Of a stretch of DNA of 64,000 nucleotides, positions 16,609-26,083 are shown piece by piece (within the stretch, counting starts at the first letter, position 1; each line of letters starts with the position of its first letter). Origin of the DNA: Candidatus Electrothrix scaldis (GTDB taxonomy: Bacteria; Desulfobacterota; Desulfobulbia; Desulfobulbales; Desulfobulbaceae); NCBI GenBank assembly GCA_033584155.1, contig CP138355.1, forward strand, positions 1,116,001 through 1,180,000. The letters run 5' to 3'. The notes beneath the pieces were generated by a model. That model was not told where the DNA came from. It searched no databases and worked only from the letters and a program-made list of their open reading frames with translations. A program made the position numbers and the translations under genes.

Positions 16609-17541
16609 TCAGGTAAAAACACCTGGAAAACGTCTCTTGAAATCCTCCAGCAGGGGAATCATAACTTCCCGCATGGAAGGCTCCGCCGCTTTGGTGGTAC
16701 GCAGGCTGAAGATGTGTTGCCATTCCTTGAGATTGGCATAGACGATTAATTCTGTTTTGCAGGAGTTGGGGAGCACTGTGCGTGCAGCTTGAGGTGTGGA
16801 GGTCTCCAGCAGCTTGAGGTAGAGTTGCTCTGTTTCAAGCATGGCCTTTTTCCAGAGAGTATACTCGGGGCTATCTTCTTCAAAAAACATAGGTTTGATA
16901 AAGCTGACCTCATTGCCGAACTTATCTTCGCTGTACCGGCAGTAGCGCTGGGATTCCTGGAGAAAAGAACAGGGGCGGTGTCGGACGATCTCATGGGTAA
17001 CTGCCCGGTTGACGATAAATTTGACTGCGATATGACGGTGCTTCAGCAGGCTTTGCGGCGGTAGCTGATCCACTTCGTCCAACTCCACTTTACGGACCGA
17101 GATTGATGGATCTGAACTCAAGCCTCCTTGCGGCAAGACACCCTTAAAAAAGTAGGGGTGACGTTCATTAATCAAAGCGCAGCTGACTCGGATAACAGCG
17201 TTCTCCGGGTGAAAGAGCAGCAATTCACGAAAGCTACGGATACTGCCGGTGATAAGCAATCTGTTTGCTTCTCGATTAATATGCAGGTAACGGGGACGGA
17301 GCAGAAAAAAATCTGTGATCTGTTCCTCATCAGCGCAGATTACCTCCAGGGTAACAACTCCCATCTCCAGCACAGAATTATGGCCATGTTCGGCCATTTT
17401 GGAAACAAAGGGTATGGCCGAGTCCCGGTCGATCCGGTCCTCGCTTTTATAACAGATACGACCGCAGAGTTCTATGCGGACGGCAAGGCTCTGTTGGTCG
17501 AGCTTATCAAGTATTGCGTATGAGGGGGAAATTATTTTCAT
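16609..17541 (-). CDS. thyX: Flavin-dependent thymidylate synthase ThyX
   Basis: 310 residues from the ATG at 17541, which has AAGGAAAAT just upstream; the frame also opens with a TTG at 17556. It makes dTMP from dUMP using FAD, NADPH and methylene-THF. The ThyX signature RHRPCSFLQESQRY (RHRxxS...SxR) is present, and GHNSVLE and the C-terminal SLRTTKAAEPSMREVM match the FAD/dUMP site. ThyX is typical of anaerobes and pairs metabolically with the folate enzyme fhs next to it. The protein is longer than the classic 220-250-residue ThyX, with extra sequence around residues 75-165. Confidence 0.95.
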   Translation of the reverse strand: MKIISPSYAILDKLDQQSLAVRIELCGRICYKSEDRIDRDSAIPFVSKMAEHGHNSVLEMGVVTLEVICADEEQITDFFLLRPRYLHINREANRLLITGSIRSFRELLLFHPENAVIRVSCALINERHPYFFKGVLPQGGLSSDPSISVRKVELDEVDQLPPQSLLKHRHIAVKFIVNRAVTHEIVRHRPCSFLQESQRYCRYSEDKFGNEVSFIKPMFFEEDSPEYTLWKKAMLETEQLYLKLLETSTPQAARTVLPNSCKTELIVYANLKEWQHIFSLRTTKAAEPSMREVMIPLLEDFKRRFPGVFT

Positions 17542-17599
17542 GAGATTTTCCTTCAAATTGTAATTGCCACTGCGGTATCAACGGAATATTAATAGCACA

Positions 17600-18660
17600 T
17601 TATTTTTTCAGTATATCTTTGTCGCTCATGATACATCTGTGATTGACATCGACAGGAGCAGTCTGATTGTGTCTAATCCGGCTATTTGTTATGAGTTTAA
17701 GTTGGTTAGTCAATGGTCGCTCAATCAGAATAAAACAAGCAACCCCTGATAAGACTCCTGAAAGATAATAGAGAGGATAGAGGATTAAATACAGAACAGG
17801 ACGGATGTCATTTTCAATTAGATAATTGCGCATGATGAAGTGAAGTGCAGGTAGAGTAAAAGCATGCACAAGATATATAGAGTAAGAAGCGTTTCCAAGG
17901 AATATAAGTTGTTTTGATTCTAGTAAATTACTAGAAGAAAATACAATGCCAATAAAAATAAAAATCCAAGGTATTCCGTAAGAAATTAAGCGTTCATTGC
18001 CATAAAAAATCAAAAATGAAGCAATGCCAATTAATATGAAAATCAAAGATTGTAACAGAGAAAATCTTACCCCCAATATAAAAGCATAACAAAGTATAAT
18101 TCCAAATATAAACTCAATTAGAAGTGGCGATGTCATAAGTTCTATAATTGGGGAGTCAGTTTCAGGAAGTAAAATTCCTGAAATAACTGAGATTAACAAA
18201 AAAATAGAAACAAATAATGGGGCTCTATGTCCTTTTAATGATAACCCTATTGAAAATAACAAATAAAAATACATCTCGTAGCTTAGAGTCCATCCAACAC
18301 CTATGACAGGTGTTTCACTTTGTGGGATGAAAACAAGAGACTTGATGATCCTGATAAGACTAAACTTATGCGTTTGAAACAGGTAAGGAGCAAACAATAT
18401 TGAAATTGAAAAAATATCGTTAAAATCCAATAAAGAGGAATAATCCTTATAAACCTTTTCAGAATAAATTCTTTCCAATCACTTGTATTGTTGTTAACCT
18501 CTATATATGTAATAATAAAACCACTTATAATGAAAAAAAGATCTACACCGCTCACGCCAATATTTGTAAAACTATTTTGTAACTCCAGTTTGTCAGAAGT
18601 GTGCAGCAGGACTACATAGAGAGCGGCTATCGCTCTAAGATATTGAATGCTATTTATCAT
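17600..18660 (-). pseudogene. Acyltransferase 3 (OafA/YrhL-type), frameshifted
   Basis: Two overlapping frames together make one acyltransferase-3 protein. The first (18301-18660) begins MINSIQYLRAIAALYVVLLHT and continues through FIISGFIITYI to RIIPLYWILTIFF. The second (in another frame, ending at 17600) continues with LVFIPQSETPVIGVGWTLSYEM and about eight membrane helices. The frames join if one T is added to the T6 run at 18409-18414 (A6 on the plus strand). Such enzymes O-acylate cell-surface sugars. It is markedly AT-rich compared with its neighbours, which suggests transfer. It could be a real mutation, a phase-variable tract or a sequencing error. Confidence 0.8.
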
Positions 18661-18694
18661 CTCTTTTAAAAAATAATGTATTCAAGGGTTGAGG

Positions 18695-18795
18695 TATAGC
18701 TGGAGCAGTATAAGCTGAATAGGCTACCTAAAAGGCGTAACAGGCAAGGATGATGCTTCTTGGGAGCGTAGTCAAATTATGTTGCTCCAGCTATA
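18695..18795. mobile_element. MITE-like 101-bp element with terminal inverted repeats
   Basis: TATAGCTGGAGCA at 18695-18707 is repeated exactly inverted at 18783-18795. Counting imperfect inner bases the arms reach about 19 bp with two mismatches. The centre (about 65 bp) has no open frame. A GTTGA lies next to each end (left with two extra G), a possible target duplication. It sits between the AT-rich acyltransferase and the hydantoinase gene, in the only gap between them. Confidence 0.45.
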
Positions 18796-18800
18796 GTTGA

Positions 18801-20516
18801 TCAGAAAGCGAAATTGTCCTGGTCTTTTTCCCGGTCGATCAGGGCCGCCCCGGTCGCGTTCCCTACTTCGTAATGATCAGGAAAGCGGACCGTGGTGTGC
18901 AGGCGTTTTGCCACTGCGGGCAGGAAATAGCGTGCAGCTGCCCCGATTCCGATGATCGGAATTTTGACCGCAACGCGAAGGGAGAACAGTTCGTTATCCA
19001 TACTGCTAAAAAAGGGGGCAGCCTCGGTGCCATTCCAGGCCTTGCGACCGAGATAGTCGAGAATAATCCCTTCGATGGTTTTTTCCGCTTCTGTCACCAC
19101 CTGCCGACAGAGCGACTCGACATCCATGTCCAGGGAGGCTGCTAAGGCTCGTGCCCCGTGTTCGGCCTGTTTTTTGCTACCGATGTGCAGTTTGCCGAGA
19201 ACGTGCAGGGCATCCGTGGGGGTGAAGCCCGCCATTCGCACCTGCTGGAGATAGGCCAGGCGTTCCAGCCGTTTTTCTAGAAGAATTCCTGATAGGCCGG
19301 TTTGTTGCGTGAGAACTTCTAGGTTGGCGGGACCATGTTCCCGGAGGCAGAAAAGTATTTCATCTTCGCTGACGATTTCTTCGTTCAGGCCTTCCACTGG
19401 TAGAACCACGGCGTTGCGCATGCCACAGCCCAGCCATTGCTCGGGATCAGGCATATTTTCGGTCATGCAGAGGGGCTGAACCCGGGTGGCTTCCAGGCGA
19501 ATTTTCGCTCTGCGGTTGCAGCTGTTCCCTTGTTCGAGAGAACAGTCATAATCTGAAGAGCAGATGACATGAGCGTCTCCGCCACCAGCTGCCGTGTACA
19601 TGTCAATGGCCTCCACATGAGTTCGCCATTGGCCAATTCGGCAGCCTTCATTGCTCAGGACCGGATATCCGTCCCGGATCATGCAGACATCAGTGGTTGT
19701 GCCTCCTACATCAACGATCAGGGCGGTGGGCTCGCCAGCTGTGCAACCAAAACGGGCTGTGGCTGCAGGACCACTGGCCATAGTGATTGCCGCCCGACGA
19801 ACCGCTGTGTCTAAGCCAACACCTTTGCCGTTTCCGCAGATAATGGTGACCGGGCAGTTTAATCCCGCATTGAGCATGGACGTTTTCACTGAAGAGAGAA
19901 AACTGACCATAAGGGGCATAAGTTTAGCATGCAAACAGGCTGTGGCTGCCCGTGCCTGCATGCCCGGATTATCACTGACCTGGTGAGAACAAAAAACTGG
20001 CTTGGGGTCAATCATGGTGATGGCTTCTTCAGCCACCAGCTCATGGGTGGGGTTCTTGATGGACATGCCGCCACAGACTGCGTAGCTATCCACTTCGTCC
20101 TTGAGGCCGTGGACCGAATCAACCAGCCCTTCAATATCCAGTGGCTCATCTTCTTCGCCGGTGATCTTGTGACCGCCTTTGAGGAAGATGTTGGCTGTAA
20201 TGGGTAGTTTAAAATGACGAACATAGCCGAAGACCAGTAATCCCACCCGGGCCCCCCGATCTTCGACCACGGCATTGGTTGCCAGGGTTGTGGAGACGGA
20301 AAGCCCTATGATATCTTCAGGAACAACATCTGTTGCTAGGAGTCGCTGTAGGACTCGGCCAACACCTATGCCTAGATTATGGTGGGTTGTTGGCTCTTTA
20401 ACAGCATGCACGACCTCCAAGGTTTTGTCATCAATGAGGACCCCGTCTGTGCAGGTCCCTCCGGTATCTATACCGATACGATAGCAACGCACGTATTCTC
20501 TTACCAGCTTGCCCAT
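18801..20516 (-). CDS. Hydantoinase/oxoprolinase family protein (HyuA-like)
   Basis: 571 residues. The N-terminal motif RIGIDTGGTCTDGVLID and the central LIVDVGGTTTDVCMI are the two phosphate-binding loops of the ASKHA fold in HyuA/oxoprolinase proteins, with VSTTLATNAVVE and ASGPAATARFG as further family blocks. The C-terminal half departs from classic HyuA and has a winged-helix-like insert (LREHGPANLEVLTQQTGLSGILLEKRLERL, about residues 370-400). No HyuB partner is present. The reaction (ATP-dependent opening of a cyclic amide, or a carboxylase-type activity) cannot be named. Confidence 0.8.
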   Translation of the reverse strand: MGKLVREYVRCYRIGIDTGGTCTDGVLIDDKTLEVVHAVKEPTTHHNLGIGVGRVLQRLLATDVVPEDIIGLSVSTTLATNAVVEDRGARVGLLVFGYVRHFKLPITANIFLKGGHKITGEEDEPLDIEGLVDSVHGLKDEVDSYAVCGGMSIKNPTHELVAEEAITMIDPKPVFCSHQVSDNPGMQARAATACLHAKLMPLMVSFLSSVKTSMLNAGLNCPVTIICGNGKGVGLDTAVRRAAITMASGPAATARFGCTAGEPTALIVDVGGTTTDVCMIRDGYPVLSNEGCRIGQWRTHVEAIDMYTAAGGGDAHVICSSDYDCSLEQGNSCNRRAKIRLEATRVQPLCMTENMPDPEQWLGCGMRNAVVLPVEGLNEEIVSEDEILFCLREHGPANLEVLTQQTGLSGILLEKRLERLAYLQQVRMAGFTPTDALHVLGKLHIGSKKQAEHGARALAASLDMDVESLCRQVVTEAEKTIEGIILDYLGRKAWNGTEAAPFFSSMDNELFSLRVAVKIPIIGIGAAARYFLPAVAKRLHTTVRFPDHYEVGNATGAALIDREKDQDNFAF

Positions 20517-21112
20517 TTTACTTAAGGAATTAGGAATAATAGTTGAAATTAAGAAGAGTTGATATGATTTGTCCTATAGTAAACCAGGAGGATTGGATTG
20601 TCCAGCACGTACTGAAAGGGGTATGGCAACTGTTTGTTGACAAAAAAGTTTCGCTTCTGTTACCGTGCAATAAGGCAAAGGTAAGAGCCCGCTGTGTTCG
20701 CAGTTTAGGTTGCGTTGCTTTACGATGTGCTTATCAAGGTGTGCAGGAGCGGTGAGTCGAGCTGGGCATAGGTTTTTGAGAGACTTGAGATGTTCTAAGC
20801 CATGCTTTGATATTGCATGGAAAATATAGGGAGAGAGGGAAAATCCCTTTTGGTTCATTTTTTTTTATAGTAATTTGTAGTAGAATAAAAAAACATCGTC
20901 TGGCAAAAGCGTTGGGAAATGTGTGGGTGATTCCCATGTAATTTTAAGGCACAGATTTTTTGCTGAGTACTTTTTCGATGCCTTCCTTGTAAGAATTAGT
21001 GCATGGGGCGGCATCATCCGTCATGAGTCATTTGATAACATGATAGAGTGTTATCGGAAAAAGTAATTTTATAATCTTATCCTTGTGACCGGAAATTTTT
21101 TCCTGAGATATT
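20517..21112. other. Long intergenic region before pilB
   Basis: 596 bp between the divergently transcribed hydantoinase gene and pilB. I see no RNA gene. Short frames on both strands have no recognisable product. AGGGA-AAA-TCCCT followed by a T-rich stretch at about 20838-20870 could be a weak terminator. TGGCAAAAGCGTTGG near 20900 only partly matches a sigma-54 promoter. Confidence 0.3.
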
Positions 21113-23368
21113 ATGGCAAATAAAGCAACGGACTCCAAAGCGCCGCAGAAAGCCTCTTTGAAACGAACGGTTAAAGATCAGTCAGGGGCGAGCAAACTTA
21201 AGATCGGTGAATTGCTGCAAAAGGCGGGCTATATCACCGTTGCAGAGTTCAATAATGCCAAGGCGATTAGTAAACAAACTGGCTACAGATTAGGGAAAAT
21301 TCTGGTAGAAAATGGGACCATTGAATCGGATACGATCCCTAACTTTCTCAGCAGGCAGCATAATTACACCCTAGTGAATATTGCTGAGGAGCCGCCAAGC
21401 CCTGACGCAGTAAAGCTGGTCCCCTATGAGACTGCTAAAAAATATCTTGCTTTTCCAATGAGAATTGCCGGTGATACCTTACAGGTCACCATGGCGGAGC
21501 CGACGGACTCCCTCGAAGTGGAAGAACTGCAGAATGCGGTAAAAAAAGGACTTGATGTCTGCGTTTCCACTGCAAAGGATATTATTGAGGCCTATAAGAA
21601 ATATTATAATATCAGTGAGGAGGAGTATAAATCTTTTTTTGCTGACGATGCGGACGAGGAGGTCCAGGTTGAGCAGGTTGAGGACTGGGGGGCCTTGGTT
21701 TCCGACGTTGCTGATGAGTTTGAATTTGAAGATAGCAGTGACGAGGACGAAGGCATTGCGGGTCAGTTTTCCGCCAATGATGCGCCGATTATCAAGTTGG
21801 TTAACGGCATCCTGGTCAAGGCTGTACAGGACGGGGTTAGTGATATTCATATAGAACCCTTTGAAAAGACTATGCAGGTGCGCTACCGCAAGGACGGTTC
21901 TCTGTTCAAATCTATGAACCTGCCTCTGACTATAAAAAATGCGCTGATTGCCCGTTTGAAGATTTTAGCGGATTTGAATATCACCGAGCGTCGAATCCCC
22001 CAGGATGGACGTATCAGTATTCGTTTGGGGCGCAATAAGGCGGTTGATTTCCGTGTGTCTACCCTGCCCTTGCTACACGGAGAAGGTACGGTTCTTCGTA
22101 TTTTGGATAAAGGTTCCCTGAATGTTGACTTGACCAAATTGGGTTTTGAGCCAGAAACGTTTGAAATCCTGAAAAAATGTTTATCCAGCCCTCAGGGATT
22201 GCTTCTGGTTACCGGACCGACTGGTTCCGGTAAAACGGTTACCCTTTACTCGGCATTGAACTCCCTGAACAGTGAGGATATCAAGATCCTCACAGCTGAA
22301 GATCCGGTAGAGTTCAATTTTAAGGGGATTAATCAGGTTAATGTCAACGTTGAAGTTGGCATGACTTTTCCTGCCGCGCTTAAGGCCTTTCTCCGTCAGG
22401 ATCCCGATATCATCATGGTCGGTGAGATCCGTGATATCAGTACCGCAGAAATTGCCATGAAGGCTGCTATGACGGGCCATTTGGTCTTCAGTACCCTGCA
22501 TACCAACGATTCCCCCTCAACAGTTGGCCGTATGGTGGATATCGGTATTCCTCCTTATTTGTTGGCTGGGTCTTTGACCATGGTTCTGGCTCAACGTTTG
22601 GGACGAAGACTCTGTGCGAAATGTAAGCAGCCTGTTACCTTTGAGCGACCGCACCTGCTGAATATCGGTTTTACTGAAGAACAGCTTGATGCCGAAGGTT
22701 TTCAGCTCTATGGCCCCAAGGGATGTCCAACCTGTAATGGTTTAGGCTATAAAGGCCGGGTCGGTTTTTTTGAATTGTTGGAGGTTACCGAAGAGGTAGG
22801 GCAGGCTATTCAGGCTGAGGTGCCGGAAGAGCAACTTCGTAAAGTCGCTGTTCAGGCAGGGATGGTTCCTCTCCGGCAAGCTGCTATTAAGAAGGCCTGT
22901 CAGGGCGTTACAAGCGTTGATGAGGTCCTTCGTCGAACAGTAGCACATGGTGACACTCTGCCCGCCTACCTGGTCAACCCGGATGTCGAAGAATATGAGG
23001 ATGGCGATGTTATCATCCAGGAAGGCAATGAGGATGATAGAAATTTCTACCAACTCGTTCGCGGAAAAGTTGGGGTTTTGAAGCAGGGGAAAAAAATTGC
23101 CGAAATAACCGAGCCTGGAGAATATTTCGGAGAGATGGCTTGTATTATGAATGAGTCGAGATATGCTACGGTTGTTTCTCTTGGACGCTGTAAGATAAAA
23201 CGCTATCCTGGTGAAAAATTGACCGAGCTTATTGAGAAATATCCTGAGATTGCGAGGAAGCTTTTTAAAACGATGGCCAAACGTCTCCGTAAAACCGACA
23301 ATATTGTTATTCAGCTTGCTGGTGGAAAAAGAACGCCAAAACCCTCTATTCCCCCACGCATGCGATAA
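21113..23368 (+). CDS. pilB: PilB/GspE-type assembly ATPase with C-terminal cyclic-nucleotide-binding domain
   Basis: 751 residues; PilB is normally about 570. Residues 28-140 are an MshEN-type N-domain (KIGELLQKAGYIT, YRLGKILVENG), a possible c-di-GMP site. An acidic linker follows (about 175-215). The ATPase has Walker A GPTGSGKT near 367, Walker B DPDIIMVGEIRD near 429, a His box and a CxxC/CxxC zinc site near 500 and 538. Residues about 628-730 form a CRP-type cNMP domain with the phosphate cassette FGEMACIMNESRYATV, including its Glu and Arg. This C-terminal fusion is unusual. The ATPase would power type IV pilus extension; no other pil gene is in the window. A GT2 gene follows 6 bp later. 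Confidence 0.9.
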   Translation: MANKATDSKAPQKASLKRTVKDQSGASKLKIGELLQKAGYITVAEFNNAKAISKQTGYRLGKILVENGTIESDTIPNFLSRQHNYTLVNIAEEPPSPDAVKLVPYETAKKYLAFPMRIAGDTLQVTMAEPTDSLEVEELQNAVKKGLDVCVSTAKDIIEAYKKYYNISEEEYKSFFADDADEEVQVEQVEDWGALVSDVADEFEFEDSSDEDEGIAGQFSANDAPIIKLVNGILVKAVQDGVSDIHIEPFEKTMQVRYRKDGSLFKSMNLPLTIKNALIARLKILADLNITERRIPQDGRISIRLGRNKAVDFRVSTLPLLHGEGTVLRILDKGSLNVDLTKLGFEPETFEILKKCLSSPQGLLLVTGPTGSGKTVTLYSALNSLNSEDIKILTAEDPVEFNFKGINQVNVNVEVGMTFPAALKAFLRQDPDIIMVGEIRDISTAEIAMKAAMTGHLVFSTLHTNDSPSTVGRMVDIGIPPYLLAGSLTMVLAQRLGRRLCAKCKQPVTFERPHLLNIGFTEEQLDAEGFQLYGPKGCPTCNGLGYKGRVGFFELLEVTEEVGQAIQAEVPEEQLRKVAVQAGMVPLRQAAIKKACQGVTSVDEVLRRTVAHGDTLPAYLVNPDVEEYEDGDVIIQEGNEDDRNFYQLVRGKVGVLKQGKKIAEITEPGEYFGEMACIMNESRYATVVSLGRCKIKRYPGEKLTELIEKYPEIARKLFKTMAKRLRKTDNIVIQLAGGKRTPKPSIPPRMR

Positions 23369-23374
23369 CGGAAT

Positions 23375-24172
23375 ATGATGAGTAAAATTTCTGTTTATAT
23401 TATTGCCTGGAACGAGGCTGATAAGATTCGCTCGGCCATTAACTCCGTGCTCTGGGCGGATGAAATTGTTTTAGCGGATTCCTATAGTGAGGATGATACG
23501 GCGGCTATTGCCACGGAAATGGGGGCTCGAGTTGAGCAGATTACCTTCCATGGTTTTGGTGATTTGCGGAATCGGGCTATGAACGCCTGCTCCCACGAGT
23601 GGATTTTTTCTTTAGATGCGGATGAACGTTGCACACCTGAAGCACGAGATGAAATATTAGCCACAGTTGTGCAAGCCGACTCTGTTGATGCCTATTATAT
23701 ACCGAGGCGAAATTATTTCATGGGACGCTGGATTAAGCACTCTGGTTTTTACCCTGATTATCGTCAGCCTCAGCTTTTTCGAAAGGGAGCCCTGCATTTC
23801 AAAACAGATGATCCTGTTCATGAGGAGTATAGTATCCGCTCAGATAAAGCAGTGGGCTACCTGAAACAGGCGATTTGGCAGTTTCCCTATAAAAATTTAG
23901 AGGAAGTATCTCGTAAAGCCAATAGATATTCCACTTTGGGCGCAAAGAAATTGCAACAGCGTGGACGGCATGGAGGCATGCTAAAGGCCCTTGGGCGTGG
24001 TTTGTGGTCATTCTTCCACATGTACATCCTGAAAAAGGGCATTCTGGATGGCTGGCCCGGATTTGTTATAGCGATTGGTAATTTTGAAGGGACTTGGTAT
24101 AAGTATGCTAAGCTCCATGAGCTGGAAGAAAATTGGCAGCCCCCTGATTCTCCACCCTTAGGCAGAGAGTGA
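23375..24172 (+). CDS. Glycosyltransferase family 2 (WaaE/KdtX-like)
   Basis: 265 residues. SVYIIAWNEADKIRSAINSV opens a GT-A fold, and FSLDADERCTPE is the DxD metal site. The length and the ending (PGFVIAIGNFEGTWYKYAKLHE) match the LPS inner-core beta-1,4-glucosyltransferase-like group. It follows pilB by 6 bp and is probably co-transcribed with it, although its job fits the LPS genes on the other strand. It converges with the next GT2 gene. Confidence 0.88.
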   Translation: MMSKISVYIIAWNEADKIRSAINSVLWADEIVLADSYSEDDTAAIATEMGARVEQITFHGFGDLRNRAMNACSHEWIFSLDADERCTPEARDEILATVVQADSVDAYYIPRRNYFMGRWIKHSGFYPDYRQPQLFRKGALHFKTDDPVHEEYSIRSDKAVGYLKQAIWQFPYKNLEEVSRKANRYSTLGAKKLQQRGRHGGMLKALGRGLWSFFHMYILKKGILDGWPGFVIAIGNFEGTWYKYAKLHELEENWQPPDSPPLGRE

Positions 24173-24176
24173 GTGA

Positions 24177-24962
24177 CTATAAGTATGCGTTTACTCCTTT
24201 TTCGCACCATACTTTTTTTTGTTCAATGGTGTCTTGCAGCAGCCGATCATTCTCCGGGAGATGGCTGCGGTCATTTCTGGGGTGGTAAAGATGGTAGGCC
24301 AAGGCATTGAACTTAACACTTCTCCGTATAAGACCATAGTTCAGTAGTCTTGCGGTGAATTCCGAGTCTTCTCGGCCCCAACCTATAAAATCTTCATTAA
24401 AACCATTCACTGCCAGGGCATCTTTGCGCCAAAAGGCAAAATTACAGGTTCGTACCCCGTTCATTCCCCGATTTTTAAAAGAAACTAAGCGAGAGAGAAA
24501 GGATGAGCGGAGGCAATTCTTTCTATTCTCAACACCTTTCTTACAAAGAGTTTCCGGCATTTTTTTTCTGGCCAAAACCTCTTCTGAAAGCCCCTCTTTA
24601 AGGAGTACTCGGGTGCCCTGAACAAAACACCCCTGCTGAGCAAAAAAAACATGGTCAGCAATGAAATGTTTTTCCATGATAATATCGCCATCAATGAGGA
24701 CGATATATTCTCCCGAGGTCTTGGCAATGGCTTTATTTCTGCTTGCTGATAGCCTGAATCCTTCATCTTCCTGCCAGGAATGAATGACGGGAAATGGTGC
24801 CCGCGCGGCAACACCTGCTATCATTTCTCCGGTATCCGCTCTTGAACCGTCATCTGCAACCACGATTTCGACGGGCTTGTGCTTTTGTTGTAACCCGCTG
24901 AGCAGAGAAAGCTCTAAGGCATCCTTCCAGTTATAGGTGGTTATGATAAGACTAACCTTCAT
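24177..24962 (-). CDS. Glycosyltransferase family 2 (chondroitin-polymerase-like)
   Basis: 261 residues. The ATG at 24962 is chosen because it overlaps the stop of the upstream GT9 gene (ATGA) and begins the fold MKVSLIITTYNW; a longer frame reaching 25109 lies inside that gene. IVADDGSRADT and VLIDGDIIM are the nucleotide and DxD sites. WGREDSEFTARLLNYG is the ED acceptor/catalytic block of this subgroup. It likely adds a sugar to LPS or another surface glycan. Translation is coupled to the GT9 gene. Confidence 0.88.
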   Translation of the reverse strand: MKVSLIITTYNWKDALELSLLSGLQQKHKPVEIVVADDGSRADTGEMIAGVAARAPFPVIHSWQEDEGFRLSASRNKAIAKTSGEYIVLIDGDIIMEKHFIADHVFFAQQGCFVQGTRVLLKEGLSEEVLARKKMPETLCKKGVENRKNCLRSSFLSRLVSFKNRGMNGVRTCNFAFWRKDALAVNGFNEDFIGWGREDSEFTARLLNYGLIRRSVKFNALAYHLYHPRNDRSHLPENDRLLQDTIEQKKVWCEKGVNAYL

Positions 24963-26083
24963 GGTGTGTTGGCAGAGCTGATATGTTTGTGTTTTCTTTT
25001 TGCAGAAGAATCTTGCATAAGGGAAAAGGCGGCTTGATGCACCATATCTGGTGAGATTTTCCGCATGCAAGAGATATGAGAACAGGTGCGTTTTCTGCAT
25101 TCCAGGCAATCAAGTCCCTTTGCCCGGACAATGCGATGCTCGTTGCCGCTGGGGCTATAAGGCCCGACTCTGCTTGGGTGGGTAGGGCCGAAGAGTGCCA
25201 CCACCGGAGTACGCGCCAGCGCGGCGATATGCATGGGGCCGGAATCCAGGCCGATATAGAGGGAGGACTGTTGAATCAGAGCAGCAGCCTGAGGAAGGGT
25301 AAGTAAGCCAGCTGCAATAATCAGCTCTGTCTGCATGAGCCGGGTAATAGAGGTAAGATATTCCACATCCTGTGGACTCCCACCAAAGACCACGGCTATA
25401 CCTTCCATCTGTAGTTTGTCGCTTAGAGCTGCCCAATGCTCAATAGGCCAAAACTTACTTTGCCAGCGTGCTGCCGGGTTTGCATAAATAACAGGAGTCG
25501 AGTTTGTTATTTTATGATATTGAAGGAATTTTTGTACGGCTGAGCGGTCTGCTTCCCCGGTGCAGAGGTGAAAGTCTTCATCCTCTGTTTTGATCCCCAG
25601 GTATGAACAGAAAAGGAGGTTTTTATCCTGGGCATGCTCTGTTGTTTGAGGAATCTCGATAAGGTGCTGTTGAAAAAAGGTATTCAGTTCTTTAGCTTGG
25701 CTGAATCCCACCCGCTGGCCGCCCGGATTGGTCCAGCCCAAGAGGCCACTGCGAAAGGACGCATGGAGGTCAAGAATAAGGTCGTACGGCTTCTGCTGAA
25801 ATTCCTTATGTAACGTGCGCAGGGTATTCGTCGTTGCTTTGAATGCCTCGAACCATGCCCAGCGACCTGCCTGTGGATCACTGGTTGAGGGAATGTGGAT
25901 GGGATAGACATCATCAATACTCTTGTCCACCTGCAATAGAGGGGCAAAGACCTGCTGGGCAATCCAGCCGATGGAGCTGTCAGGAAAGTAGCGCTTGATA
26001 GCATGGCTGAGCGGCAGGGTATGAACGATATCCCCCAATGAACTGGGTTTAATGATCAGGATCCGTTTATTTTTTAGCAGCAT
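24959..26083 (-). CDS. Glycosyltransferase family 9 (heptosyltransferase-like)
   Basis: 374 residues. RILIIKPSSLGDIVHTLPL opens the family fold, and YIGLDSGPMHIAALARTPVVALFGPTHPSRVGPY is the ADP-heptose-binding region of WaaC/WaaF/RfaQ enzymes. CLECRKRTCSHISCMRKI near the C-terminus is the cysteine-rich tail seen in many members. It would add heptose to the LPS core. It overlaps the upstream ligase-GT fusion gene by 10 bp and the downstream GT2 gene by 4 bp, so the three form an operon. Confidence 0.9.
   Translation of the reverse strand: MLLKNKRILIIKPSSLGDIVHTLPLSHAIKRYFPDSSIGWIAQQVFAPLLQVDKSIDDVYPIHIPSTSDPQAGRWAWFEAFKATTNTLRTLHKEFQQKPYDLILDLHASFRSGLLGWTNPGGQRVGFSQAKELNTFFQQHLIEIPQTTEHAQDKNLLFCSYLGIKTEDEDFHLCTGEADRSAVQKFLQYHKITNSTPVIYANPAARWQSKFWPIEHWAALSDKLQMEGIAVVFGGSPQDVEYLTSITRLMQTELIIAAGLLTLPQAAALIQQSSLYIGLDSGPMHIAALARTPVVALFGPTHPSRVGPYSPSGNEHRIVRAKGLDCLECRKRTCSHISCMRKISPDMVHQAAFSLMQDSSAKRKHKHISSANTP

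Noticed and set aside
20574-20858. Short minus-strand frame in the pilB upstream gap
   Set aside because: No ribosome site, no family resemblance and low coding character.
20895-20915. Sigma-54 promoter for pilB
   Set aside because: TGGCA is present but the -12 reads TTGG instead of TTGC, and it lies about 200 bp from the gene.
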